NCBI RefSeq assembly: GCF_012971725.1
Contig: NZ_CP048833.1
Location: forward strand, 434,001-498,000
Source: Pseudomonas multiresinivorans
GTDB lineage: Bacteria > Pseudomonadota > Gammaproteobacteria > Pseudomonadales > Pseudomonadaceae
Direction of reading: 5' to 3'
Length of the DNA stretch: 64,000 nucleotides
Shown here: positions 35,346 through 43,620 of the stretch, one piece after another
Layout of the letters: each line of letters opens with the position of its first letter
Numbering within the stretch: the stretch's first letter is position 1
Position numbers and translations under genes: made by a program
The notes under the pieces: generated by a model
What the model was told of the DNA's origin: nothing
The model's database searches: none
Seen by the model: only the letters and a program-made list of their open reading frames with translations

Positions 35346-35438
35346 GTAGGAGCGAGCTTGCTCGCGAACCGCCCAACACTGAGGCATCAGGACAAAGCAT
35401 TCGCGAGCAAGAACTGGGCGTCCCCCTCGCTCCTACGA
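35346..35438. repeat. REP pair, one arm with 14-bp insertion
   Basis: Ordinary REP at 35346-35369; the inverted partner (35401-35438) carries AACTGGGCGTCCCC (35414-35427) in its centre. It lies in the gap between subunit III and the antisense DUF2909 gene. Confidence 0.9.
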
Positions 35439-35453
35439 AGAACCAAAGCGGAA

Positions 35454-35663
35454 TCAGAAATGCCAGGGGGCGGAGCTGCCGAGTTGGCCGCTGAAGAAAC
35501 CCCAGGCGATAAGAGCAACGGTCAGGGCAGTCAGGGTGACACGCACGGTCAGCGCGTTGACCACCCGCGAACCGTGGCCCTCGTCCTTGACCAGGAAGAA
35601 CAGGCCACTGAACAGGCTGACGACGGTCGCCAGCAACAACAGAACGATCGCAGCTTTGAGCAC
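35454..35663 (-). CDS. Twin-transmembrane protein, DUF2909 type
   Basis: 69 residues from a GTG start with AGGAGG eight bases upstream. Two membrane helices (~3-25 and ~38-60) are joined by a short charged loop KDEGHGSR; the protein is otherwise featureless. Such proteins are regularly found beside SURF1 in proteobacterial oxidase loci (P. aeruginosa PA0109), so an assembly or stabilising role is inferred. It is transcribed against the operon and its start lies 44 bases from the surf1 start. Confidence 0.82.
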   Translation of the reverse strand: MLKAAIVLLLLATVVSLFSGLFFLVKDEGHGSRVVNALTVRVTLTALTVALIAWGFFSGQLGSSAPWHF

Positions 35664-35707
35664 TACCGGCCTCCTGTCCGCAGGGGACTGGGGTTGAGGG
35701 GGATGTC

Positions 35708-36472
35708 TTGCAGTATAGCCAGCACGCTACCGAGCACCGCCAAGGTCGCACCACGCGCGCCTTCCGGCCCGGCATCGCGCCGACCCTGGTGGTCCTCGCG
35801 CTGCTGCCGGTGCTGATTGGCCTGGGTTTCTGGCAACTCTCCCGCGCCGCCGAAAAGCGCACCCTCCTCGCCGCTGCCGAAGTGCAGCGCCAGCAGGACC
35901 CGATCAGCATCGCCGAGCTCGAGCGCCAGCCGCCGCGCAGCTACGTTCGTGTACGCCTGCAAGGCCAGCTCGACGCCGAGCACACCGCCCTGCTCGACAA
36001 CCGCACCCGCAACGGCCAGGCCGGCGTCGAGGTGCTGCAACCCTTCTTCGACCGCGTCGGCCACCAGTGGCTGCTGGTCAATCGCGGCTGGGTACCCTGG
36101 CCCGACCGCCGCGTGCCACCGAAGATCGACACGCCCAATCATGACCTGCTGCTGGACGCCTGGACCTACGTCCCGCCGCCCGCCACGCCGAGCGCACCAA
36201 CCGCCGGCTGGCCGCGCCTGATCACCCAGGTCGACGCGCCCTTCCTCTGGGACCAGCTCGGCCGTGAAGGCCAGGCCATGGAAGTCCGCCTGGAGCCGGG
36301 CGACGCCGCCTTCGACACCGACTGGCCGATCGTCGCCATGCCCCCGGAGCGCCACGTCGGCTACGCCGTGCAGTGGTTCGCCCTGGCCATCGCGCTCTCC
36401 GGCCTCTACCTCTACCTCGGCATCCGTCGCGCACGGGAGACCTTCGACCATGACCGCCATGACTCTGCCTGA
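35708..36472 (+). CDS. SURF1 family oxidase assembly protein
   Basis: 254 residues from a TTG start preceded by GAGGGGGA. It has the two-helix SURF1 plan: an N-terminal membrane helix running into LGFWQLSRAAEKR (~40), a periplasmic domain with LLVNRGWVPWP (~120), and a C-terminal helix after HVGYAVQWFALA (~217). SURF1 helps insert heme a into subunit I. It matches PA0110. Its 3' end overlaps the next gene by 23 bases. Confidence 0.92.
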   Translation: MQYSQHATEHRQGRTTRAFRPGIAPTLVVLALLPVLIGLGFWQLSRAAEKRTLLAAAEVQRQQDPISIAELERQPPRSYVRVRLQGQLDAEHTALLDNRTRNGQAGVEVLQPFFDRVGHQWLLVNRGWVPWPDRRVPPKIDTPNHDLLLDAWTYVPPPATPSAPTAGWPRLITQVDAPFLWDQLGREGQAMEVRLEPGDAAFDTDWPIVAMPPERHVGYAVQWFALAIALSGLYLYLGIRRARETFDHDRHDSA

Positions 36473-37013
36473 CTCCACCGCCCGCCGCCGCGGCCGGGTA
36501 CAACTGCTGCTGATCCTCGGCATGGTGCTGGGGCCGATGTTGCTCGCCACTGCCATGTACAAGCTGCAGTTCTGGGTGCCGGAAGGCCGCAGTTACAGCG
36601 GCGACCTGATTGCCACCGGACAGACCCCGGCGGACCTCGGCGTACAAGCCGACAAGTCGAGCGAGCATTGGCAGTTGCTGGTCACCGCACCGGAAACCTG
36701 CACCAGCGATTGCCAGCAACTGGTCTACCTGGCGCGCCAGATCAACATCGGCCTCGGCCGCGAAGCCAGCCGCGCCGAACACGCGCTGGCCTTTGCCAAA
36801 CCGCTGCCGGCCGAGTTCACCGGCCTGCTCGATAAGGACTACCCGCGCCTGCAGCGCCTGGGCCTGTCGCCCAACCAGCACACCGGCGCCCAGCCGCAGC
36901 TGTGGATCGTCGACCCGCACGGCAACCTGGTGCTGCGCTACGACGCCAAGGCCAACGGCAAGTCGATCCTCAAGGACCTGCAGCTGCTGCTGAAGCTGTC
37001 CAATATCGGTTAA
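36450..37013 (+). CDS. Thioredoxin-fold-like membrane protein of the cox locus (PA0111-like)
   Basis: 187 residues from the ATG at 36450, inside the end of surf1. One N-terminal membrane helix (~17-38) anchors a periplasmic domain. That domain has APETCTSDCQQ, a CxxxC motif like the copper site of SCO proteins, and ends with LWIVDPHGNLVLRYD, like the SCO strand that carries the third ligand; the SCO-type histidine itself is not evident. Function is undescribed as far as I know. It is conserved in this position in Pseudomonas cox loci, so a redox or copper role in assembly is a reasonable inference. Confidence 0.8.
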   Translation: MTAMTLPDSTARRRGRVQLLLILGMVLGPMLLATAMYKLQFWVPEGRSYSGDLIATGQTPADLGVQADKSSEHWQLLVTAPETCTSDCQQLVYLARQINIGLGREASRAEHALAFAKPLPAEFTGLLDKDYPRLQRLGLSPNQHTGAQPQLWIVDPHGNLVLRYDAKANGKSILKDLQLLLKLSNIG

Positions 37014-37056
37014 GAGCTCGCCAGCCCCACGACAACAACAAGATCGGGAGCGACGC

Positions 37057-38130
37057 ATGATCCAGGCAAGACGCAAACCCGCCTTCTACCTCGCCGTGCT
37101 GGCCACGGCGCTGGCCTTCGTGGTCATCCTGCTGGGCGCCTATACCCGCCTGACCCACGCCGGTCTCGGCTGCCCGGACTGGCCCGGCTGCTACGGCTTC
37201 GTCCATGTACCGCTGAACGAAGCGCAACTGGCCCACGCCGAAATGCACTTCCCCGACTCGCCGGTGGAGGCGCAGAAGGGCTGGAACGAGATGATCCACC
37301 GCTACTTCGCCGGCAGCCTCGGCCTGCTGATCCTCGGGCTGGCGGTGCACGCGCTGGTACGTCGCGGCCGCGACGGCCAGCCCATGCGACTGCCGCTGTT
37401 GCTGCTCGCCGTGGTGATAGCCCAGGCCGCGTTCGGCATGTGGACGGTCACCCTCAAACTCTGGCCGCAGGTCGTCACCGCGCACCTGCTCGGCGGATTC
37501 ACCACGCTGTCGCTGCTGTTCCTGCTCAGCCTGCGCCTGTCCGGCGCCTTCGCCCCGCTGCAACTGCCTTCAAAACTGCGCGCCCTGGCTGCCGTCGCCC
37601 TGCTGATGGTGGTCGGGCAGATCGCCCTCGGTGGCTGGGTCAGCAGCAACTACGCCGCGGTGGCCTGCATCGACCTACCGATGTGCCACGGCGAGTGGTG
37701 GCCGAACATGGACTTCGCCAACGGCTTCCACCTCACCCAGCACATCGGCCCCAACTACCTGGGCGGCCAGCTCGACAGCGACGCCCGCACGGCCATCCAC
37801 ATGACCCACCGCATGGGCGCGCTGTGCGTGACCGCGGTGATCCTGCTGCTGGCCTGGAACCTCCAGCGCCACGGCCTGATCGGCATCACCGCGCTGATGC
37901 TGCTGGGGCTGTCGTTCCAGATCGGCCTGGGCATCAGCAACGTCCTGCTGCACCTTCCGCTGCCCGTCGCAGTGGCGCACAACGGCGGCGGCGCCTTCCT
38001 GCTGCTGATGCTGGTGCTGGTGAACTACCGGGTGCGCGCGCCCGCAACGAAACGCGTCGAGTTGCCCGCCGGCAGCCCGATCGCCCTGGACGCCCTGGAG
38101 CGCCCGGTGGCCTATCCCTCGCAGGGATGA
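37057..38130 (+). CDS. ctaA: Heme A synthase (CtaA/COX15)
   Basis: 357 residues with eight predicted membrane helices in two four-helix halves. Conserved histidines are visible in EMIHRYFAGSLG (~88), TAHLLGGFTTLS (~146), HMTHRMGALCV (~250) and AVAHNGGGAF (~307). LTHAGLGCPDWPGCYG carries the conserved cysteine pair. It oxidises heme O to heme A for the aa3 oxidase. It lies 43 bases after the PA0111-like gene and 75 before ctaB. Confidence 0.95.
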   Translation: MIQARRKPAFYLAVLATALAFVVILLGAYTRLTHAGLGCPDWPGCYGFVHVPLNEAQLAHAEMHFPDSPVEAQKGWNEMIHRYFAGSLGLLILGLAVHALVRRGRDGQPMRLPLLLLAVVIAQAAFGMWTVTLKLWPQVVTAHLLGGFTTLSLLFLLSLRLSGAFAPLQLPSKLRALAAVALLMVVGQIALGGWVSSNYAAVACIDLPMCHGEWWPNMDFANGFHLTQHIGPNYLGGQLDSDARTAIHMTHRMGALCVTAVILLLAWNLQRHGLIGITALMLLGLSFQIGLGISNVLLHLPLPVAVAHNGGGAFLLLMLVLVNYRVRAPATKRVELPAGSPIALDALERPVAYPSQG

Positions 38131-38205
38131 GATTGCACGGTTGAGCACGACGGCCGGCCGGCGCCAAGGCGCGCCGGCCCCCATTCACCCGATGGAGAAA
38201 TACCC

Positions 38206-39108
38206 ATGGCCAGCGTCATCAGCACTTCCAGCCAAGCCAGCTGGCGCGACCTGCTCGAACTGACCAAACCCAAGGTCGTGCTGCTCATGCTGATCACCTC
38301 GCTGATCGGCATGCTGCTCGCCACCAAGGCCGGCGTGCCCTGGCAGGTACTGCTATTCGGCAACCTCGGCATCGGCCTGTGCGCCGGCGGCGCGGCAGCG
38401 GTGAACCACGTGGTGGACAGGCGCATCGACTCGATCATGGCGCGCACCCACAAGCGCCCGCTGGCCGAAGGGCGCGTCTCGCCACCCATCGCGTTGGGCT
38501 TCGCCATGCTGCTGTCTGTGGCCGGGATGGCGGTGCTGCTGGTATTCACCAATCAGCTGACCGCCTGGCTGACGCTGGCTTCGCTGCTGGGCTACGCGGC
38601 GCTCTACACCGGCTTCCTCAAGCGCGCCACGCCGCAGAACATCGTCATTGGCGGCCTCGCTGGCGCCGCCCCGCCGCTGCTGGGCTGGGTCGCGGTGACC
38701 GGGCAGGTCTCGGCCGAACCGCTGCTGCTGGTGCTGATCATCTTCGCCTGGACGCCGCCGCACTTCTGGGCGCTGTGCCTGCACCGCAAGGACGAGTACG
38801 CCAAGGCCGACATCCCGATGCTGCCGGTGACCCATGGCGAGCACTACACCAAGCTGCACATTCTGCTCTACACCCTGGTGCTGTTTGCCGTGACGCTGAT
38901 GCCCTTCGCCATCCACATGGCCGGGCTGGTCTACCTGTTCGCCGCGCTGGCCCTGGGCGCGCGCTTCCTCGACTGGGCCTGGGCGCTCTACTGCGGCAGC
39001 CGACCCCATGCAGCGATCAAGACCTTCAAGTACTCTATCGCCTACCTGTTCCTGCTGTTCATCGCGCTGCTGGTGGACCATTACCTGCCGCTGCATCTGA
39101 ACTACTGA
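38206..39108 (+). CDS. ctaB: Heme O synthase (protoheme IX farnesyltransferase)
   Basis: 300 residues of the UbiA prenyltransferase superfamily with about nine membrane helices. The Asp-rich motifs are NHVVDRRIDSIMARTHKRPL (~67) and HRKDEYAKADIPMLP (~195). It farnesylates heme B to heme O, the substrate of CtaA next door. Corresponds to PA0113; a second copy (cyoE) would be expected with the bo3 oxidase elsewhere. Confidence 0.95.
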   Translation: MASVISTSSQASWRDLLELTKPKVVLLMLITSLIGMLLATKAGVPWQVLLFGNLGIGLCAGGAAAVNHVVDRRIDSIMARTHKRPLAEGRVSPPIALGFAMLLSVAGMAVLLVFTNQLTAWLTLASLLGYAALYTGFLKRATPQNIVIGGLAGAAPPLLGWVAVTGQVSAEPLLLVLIIFAWTPPHFWALCLHRKDEYAKADIPMLPVTHGEHYTKLHILLYTLVLFAVTLMPFAIHMAGLVYLFAALALGARFLDWAWALYCGSRPHAAIKTFKYSIAYLFLLFIALLVDHYLPLHLNY

Positions 39109-39113
39109 GGCCG

Positions 39114-39173
39114 GTTCGCGAGCAAGCTCGCTCCTACAGGGGAGCTACCTGTAGGAGCGAGCTTGCTCGCGAA
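39114..39173. repeat. REP pair between ctaB and senC
   Basis: Inverted REP copies at 39114-39137 and 39151-39173 start five bases after the ctaB stop codon and fill most of the gap to senC. Confidence 0.9.
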
Positions 39174-39215
39174 GCCCTTGGCTTCGCTCCAGACGTCCCG
39201 ACCCACGAGTACCCC

Positions 39216-39851
39216 ATGACCCGAGTCAACAAGACCGTCTTCATCCTCGTCGCCATCGTCGCCGTGATCCTCGGCCTCACCGTCCAGAAGGTGCTCAACC
39301 AGCGCCACCAGCTCGATCCGACCGTGCTGCTCGACGCCGGCATCGTGATCCTGCCGCAGACCCGCAGCGTCCCTGATCTGACCTTCACCGACCAGGACAG
39401 CCAGCCGTTCCAGACCGCCAGCCTGAAGGACAAGTGGTCCCTGCTGTTCTTCGGCTACACCTTCTGCCCGGACGTCTGCCCCACTACCCTGGCGCAACTG
39501 CGCGAGCTGCAGACCAAGCTGCCGCCGGAAGTGGCGAAGAACCTGCAGGTGGTGTTCGTCAGCGTCGACCCGCACCGCGATACCGCGCCGCGCATCAAGG
39601 AATACCTCGGCTTCTTCAATGCCGGCTTCAAGGGCATCACCGGCTCGGAAGAGAACGTGCAGAAGCTGGCCAACGCCATGAGCATCCCCTATATCCCGGC
39701 CGACACCAGCAAGCCCAACTACACCGTCGACCACAGCGGCAACCTGGTGCTGATCGGCCCGGACGGCACCCAGCACGGCTTCATCCGCGCCCCGCTGCAC
39801 AACGACAAGCTGGTCGCCCAACTCCCCAGCGTGATCAGCGCCGCCAACTGA
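39216..39851 (+). CDS. senC: SCO1/SenC copper chaperone
   Basis: 211 residues from the ATG at 39216. An N-terminal membrane helix (~7-25) anchors a thioredoxin-fold domain with the copper site FCPDVCP (CxxxC, ~87) and the ligand His in NYTVDHSGNLVL (~175). It delivers or reduces copper for the CuA site of subunit II. It is the last gene of the oxidase locus, followed by a strong terminator. Confidence 0.95.
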   Translation: MTRVNKTVFILVAIVAVILGLTVQKVLNQRHQLDPTVLLDAGIVILPQTRSVPDLTFTDQDSQPFQTASLKDKWSLLFFGYTFCPDVCPTTLAQLRELQTKLPPEVAKNLQVVFVSVDPHRDTAPRIKEYLGFFNAGFKGITGSEENVQKLANAMSIPYIPADTSKPNYTVDHSGNLVLIGPDGTQHGFIRAPLHNDKLVAQLPSVISAAN

Positions 39852-39876
39852 TCCCCGCGACACCGTGTCTCACCCC

Positions 39877-39911
39877 CAACGGCCACCCGATACAGGTGGC
39901 CGTTGTTTTTT
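39877..39911 (+). terminator. Intrinsic terminator of the cox locus
   Basis: Perfect 11-bp stem CAACGGCCACC (39877-39887) with GGTGGCCGTTG (39895-39905), 7-base loop, then six T. It is the strongest terminator in the window. Confidence 0.95.
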
Positions 39912-40479
39912 CTGCGTCATTCGTCTCGATACCAGACAAACGCAAACTTTCTGCTAAACCTCATCTCATGGCTCTGGCGCGGTGTAATACGCGGTCTTGA
40001 AGCTTCCGGATGATTTTCCTGACCCCGTAGTCAATGTAAAAAATCTGCTACAGAAAGTCAGGCATCAGGAATGACTCATACTCCATATTAGAAACATTAA
40101 TTAACACCTATGCCTGAGCCTGTTGCAGGATTACCGGGCCTTTCGGTGGGCATGGGGAGCCTCTGATGGGTGGTCATTCACGGCGAGGATGACATTTCCG
40201 TCCGGTCACAATAGGCCATTAGGCTAAACGCCAGGGTCCACGCGGCCTCGGTGGTGACTGGAAAACTACGGGTCCGAACGTGACTTGTAGTTATCGCTTC
40301 GTACCACTCCAGAACTTCTTGATGCCCTCCAGGTTCGATTGCACAATGCCGCGGCCACCGGGTCACAGCCCGGACAGAGAATCAGCTCCTAGAACAAAAA
40401 ATAGACCGTTGCCAGTTCAAAACCCGGGTCGCCAACGTAGTAGCCCGGACAATCCCAGGATCACGCAGGAGATTTGCGA
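39912..40479. other. Gene-free stretch between cox and pnt loci
   Basis: 568 bases with no gene I can defend and no REP. The base composition is visibly more AT-rich (for example the block around 40076-40110) than the surrounding genes. A 62-codon minus-strand frame (40178-40366) has no start context or recognisable motif. The pntAA promoter must lie near its right end. The blocks on either side are not neighbours in P. aeruginosa PAO1 as I recall it, so this may be a rearrangement junction holding decayed sequence. Confidence 0.6.
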
Positions 40480-41598
40480 GTGCAGATCGGTGTACCCCTC
40501 GAGACCCAAGCCGGTGAGACGCGGGTCGCAGCAACGCCGGAGACGGTCAAGAAACTGATCGGGCAGGGCCATCAGGTGGTCATCCAGAGCGGTGCCGGCG
40601 TCAGCGCCAGCCAGCCGGATGCCGCCTACGAAGCTGTCGGCGCGAAGATCGGCACTGCCGCCGATGCGCTCGGCGCGGAACTGGTGCTGAAGGTTGTCGC
40701 GCCCAGCGAAAGCGAGCTGGCGCAGATGAAATCCGGCGCCGTGCTGCTCGGCATGCTCAATCCGTTCAACAACGAGAACATCGCCCGCATGGCCGAACGC
40801 GGTATCACCGCCTTCGCCCTGGAAGCCGCGCCGCGTACTTCCCGCGCGCAGAGCCTGGACGTGCTCTCTTCCCAGGCCAACATCGCCGGCTACAAGGCCG
40901 TGCTGCTTGCTGCCCATCACTATCCGCGCTTCATGCCCATGCTGATGACCGCCGCCGGCACCGTTAAGGCTGCCCGCGTGCTGATCCTCGGCGCCGGCGT
41001 TGCCGGCCTGCAGGCCATCGCCACGGCCAAGCGCCTGGGTGCGGTGATCGAGGCCTCGGACGTACGCCCGGCGGTGAAGGAGCAGATCGAGTCCCTGGGT
41101 GCCAAGTTCGTCGACGTCCCCTACGAGACCGACGAAGAGCGCGAGTGCGCCGAAGGCGTCGGCGGTTACGCCCGCCCGATGCCGGCCTCGTGGATGGAGC
41201 GCCAGGCCAAGGCCGTGCACGAACGCGCCAAGCAGTCGGACATCGTCATCACCACCGCACTGATTCCGGGCCGCAAGGCACCGACCCTGCTGCACGAGGC
41301 GACCGTCGCGGAAATGAAGCCAGGCTCGGTAGTCATCGACCTCGCGGCATCGCAAGGCGGCAACTGCCCGCTGACCGAAGCCGACCAGGTGGTGGTCAAG
41401 AACGGCGTGACCATCGTCGGCCTGAGCAACCTGGCCTCGCTGGTACCGGCGGACGCCTCCGCACTCTACGCACGCAACCTGCTCGACTTCCTCAAACTCA
41501 CCCTGACCGCCGAAGGCTTCACGGTGAACATGGAAGACGACATCGTCGCCGCCTGCCTGATGTGCCGCGACGGCCAGATCGTGCGCAAGAACGGCTGA
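40480..41598 (+). CDS. pntAA: NAD(P) transhydrogenase subunit alpha, part 1
   Basis: 372 residues from the GTG at 40480, chosen because AGGAG lies eight bases upstream and the family begins MQIGVPLE; an in-frame TTG six bases earlier is too close to that site. It is the NAD(H)-binding domain I, with RAQSLDVLSSQANIAGYKAV (~128) and the Rossmann motif ILGAGVAGLQAIATAKRLG (~170). The protein is soluble; its membrane part is encoded separately by the next gene, as in other pseudomonads and Rhodospirillum. The complex uses the proton gradient to drive NADH reduction of NADP. Confidence 0.95.
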   Translation: MQIGVPLETQAGETRVAATPETVKKLIGQGHQVVIQSGAGVSASQPDAAYEAVGAKIGTAADALGAELVLKVVAPSESELAQMKSGAVLLGMLNPFNNENIARMAERGITAFALEAAPRTSRAQSLDVLSSQANIAGYKAVLLAAHHYPRFMPMLMTAAGTVKAARVLILGAGVAGLQAIATAKRLGAVIEASDVRPAVKEQIESLGAKFVDVPYETDEERECAEGVGGYARPMPASWMERQAKAVHERAKQSDIVITTALIPGRKAPTLLHEATVAEMKPGSVVIDLAASQGGNCPLTEADQVVVKNGVTIVGLSNLASLVPADASALYARNLLDFLKLTLTAEGFTVNMEDDIVAACLMCRDGQIVRKNG

Positions 41599-41681
41599 GC
41601 CCTACGCCTTTCACGTAGCCGCCCTTCTTATATAAGAACTCGCCGGACCTCGCGTCCGGCCCTCAAGACCGGTGAGAAACT

Positions 41682-41996
41682 ATGGAAGACATGCTGATCT
41701 CCCACGGCATCTACAACCTGATCATCTTCGTGCTGGCGATCTACGTCGGCTACCACGTGGTCTGGAACGTCACCCCTGCGCTGCACACCCCGCTGATGGC
41801 AGTGACCAACGCCATTTCCGCAATCGTGATCGTCGGCGCCATGCTGGCCGCCGCCCTGACCGTCACCCCGCTGGGCAAGGCCATGGGCACCCTGGCCGTG
41901 GCCCTGGCTGCCGTGAATGTGTTCGGTGGCTTCCTGGTCACCCGCCGCATGCTGGAAATGTTCAAGAAGAAAGCGCCGAAGGCGGAGAAGCACTGA
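41682..41996 (+). CDS. pntAB: NAD(P) transhydrogenase subunit alpha, part 2
   Basis: 104 residues with three to four membrane helices (YNLIIFVLAIYVGYHVVW; AISAIVIVGAMLAAAL; LAVALAAVNVFGGFLVTRRM). It is the membrane fragment of the alpha subunit, forming part of the proton channel (domain II) with PntB. It ends one base before the pntB start codon. Confidence 0.93.
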   Translation: MEDMLISHGIYNLIIFVLAIYVGYHVVWNVTPALHTPLMAVTNAISAIVIVGAMLAAALTVTPLGKAMGTLAVALAAVNVFGGFLVTRRMLEMFKKKAPKAEKH

Positions 41997-41997
41997 C

Positions 41998-43434
41998 ATG
42001 AGCATGAACCTCGTCACCCTCCTCTACCTCATCGCCTCGGTCTGCTTCATCCAGGCCCTCAAAGGCCTGTCGCACCCGACCACCTCGCGCCGCGGCAACC
42101 TGTTCGGCATGATCGGCATGGCCATCGCCGCGCTGACCACCGTCGCACTGGTGTTCAAGATCAGCAGCGAGATCGCCACCACCGGCATCGTCTACGTGAT
42201 CGTCGGCCTGCTGGTCGGCGGCACCGCCGGTTCGATCATGGCCAAGCGCGTTGAAATGACCAAGATGCCGGAACTGGTCGCCTTCATGCACAGCATGATC
42301 GGCCTGGCCGCCGTGTTCATTGCCATCGCCGCCGTGGTCGAGCCGCAGTCCCTGGGCATCGTGCAGAACCTGGGCGATACCATCCCCACCGGCAACCGCC
42401 TGGAGCTGTTCCTCGGCGCAGCCATCGGCGCCATCACCTTCTCCGGTTCGGTGATCGCCTTCGGCAAGCTGTCGGGCAAATACAAGTTCCGCCTGTTCCA
42501 GGGCGCCCCGGTGCAGTTCGCCGGGCAGCACATGCTCAACCTGGTGCTGGGTCTGACCACCCTGGGCCTGGGCCTGCTGTTCATGTTCACCGGCAACCTG
42601 ACCGCCTTCGTCGTGATGCTGGCCCTGGCCTTCGTCCTCGGCGTGCTGATCATCATCCCGATCGGCGGCGCGGACATGCCGGTAGTCGTGTCGATGCTGA
42701 ACTCCTACTCCGGCTGGGCCGCGGCAGGTATCGGCTTCTCGCTGAACAACTCGATGCTGATCATCGCCGGCTCCCTGGTGGGCTCCTCGGGCGCGATCCT
42801 CTCCTACATCATGTGCAAGGCGATGAACCGCTCGTTCTTCAACGTCATTCTCGGCGGCTTCGGCGCCGAAGCGGACGCTGGCGGCCCGGCCGGTGCCAAG
42901 GAAGCCCGCCCGGTGAAATCCGGTTCGGCCGACGACGCCTCGTTCCTGCTGACCAACGCCGACAGCGTGATCATCGTTCCCGGCTACGGCCTGGCGGTGG
43001 CCCGTGCCCAGCACGCGCTGATGGAGCTGGCCGAGAAGCTGACCCATCGCGGCGTCAACGTGAAGTTCGCCATCCACCCGGTTGCCGGCCGTATGCCGGG
43101 CCACATGAACGTCCTGCTGGCCGAAGCCGAAGTGCCTTACGAGCAGGTGTTCGAGATGGAAGACATCAACTCCGAGTTCGGCCAGACCGACGTGGTGCTG
43201 GTACTGGGCGCCAACGACGTAGTGAACCCGGCAGCGAAGAACGATCCGAAGTCGCCGATCGCCGGCATGCCGATCCTCGAGGCCTACAAAGCCAAGACCG
43301 TGATCGTCAACAAGCGCTCGATGGCCAGCGGTTACGCCGGCCTGGACAACGAACTGTTCTACCTGGACAAGACCATGATGGTCTTCGGCGACGCCAAGAA
43401 AGTCATCGAAGACATGGTCAAGGCCGTCGAATAA
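41998..43434 (+). CDS. pntB: NAD(P) transhydrogenase subunit beta
   Basis: 478 residues from the ATG at 41998. About nine membrane helices (to ~residue 265) form domain II; the C-terminal ~190 residues are the NADP(H)-binding domain III, with IIVPGYGLAVARAQH, HPVAGRMPGHMNVLLAEA and VNKRSMASGYAG, all hallmark loops. It binds NADP and couples hydride transfer to proton entry. It completes the pnt operon, closed by a hairpin 16 bases later. Confidence 0.95.
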   Translation: MSMNLVTLLYLIASVCFIQALKGLSHPTTSRRGNLFGMIGMAIAALTTVALVFKISSEIATTGIVYVIVGLLVGGTAGSIMAKRVEMTKMPELVAFMHSMIGLAAVFIAIAAVVEPQSLGIVQNLGDTIPTGNRLELFLGAAIGAITFSGSVIAFGKLSGKYKFRLFQGAPVQFAGQHMLNLVLGLTTLGLGLLFMFTGNLTAFVVMLALAFVLGVLIIIPIGGADMPVVVSMLNSYSGWAAAGIGFSLNNSMLIIAGSLVGSSGAILSYIMCKAMNRSFFNVILGGFGAEADAGGPAGAKEARPVKSGSADDASFLLTNADSVIIVPGYGLAVARAQHALMELAEKLTHRGVNVKFAIHPVAGRMPGHMNVLLAEAEVPYEQVFEMEDINSEFGQTDVVLVLGANDVVNPAAKNDPKSPIAGMPILEAYKAKTVIVNKRSMASGYAGLDNELFYLDKTMMVFGDAKKVIEDMVKAVE

Positions 43435-43450
43435 GACGACCGCTGATCCA

Positions 43451-43482
43451 CAAGACACCGGCCTCGCGCCGGTGTCTTGCTT
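43451..43482 (+). terminator. Intrinsic terminator of the pnt operon
   Basis: Perfect 12-bp stem CAAGACACCGGC (43451-43462) with GCCGGTGTCTTG (43468-43479) and a 5-base loop. The following CTTTC is a weak T-tract. Confidence 0.75.
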
Positions 43483-43620
43483 TCGGGCAACACGAAAAGC
43501 GCTGGACATTGGTAGTAAGAAGGCCCCGGCCGGGCGATTTTTCGACCTTGGTATAAGAGCCAAAAATCGCCGAGTCCCTAGACTGGCGGCCTCGCACTTC
43601 CTACTGCCCGAGGTTTTCCC

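Noticed and set aside
40178..40366. 62-codon minus-strand frame in the cox-pnt gap
   Set aside because: No ribosome-binding site, no recognisable motif, codon use unlike neighbours.
40411..40435. GTTCAAAACCCGGGTC resembling a tRNA T-arm upstream of pntAA
   Set aside because: No acceptor stem, D-arm or anticodon arm can be placed around it.
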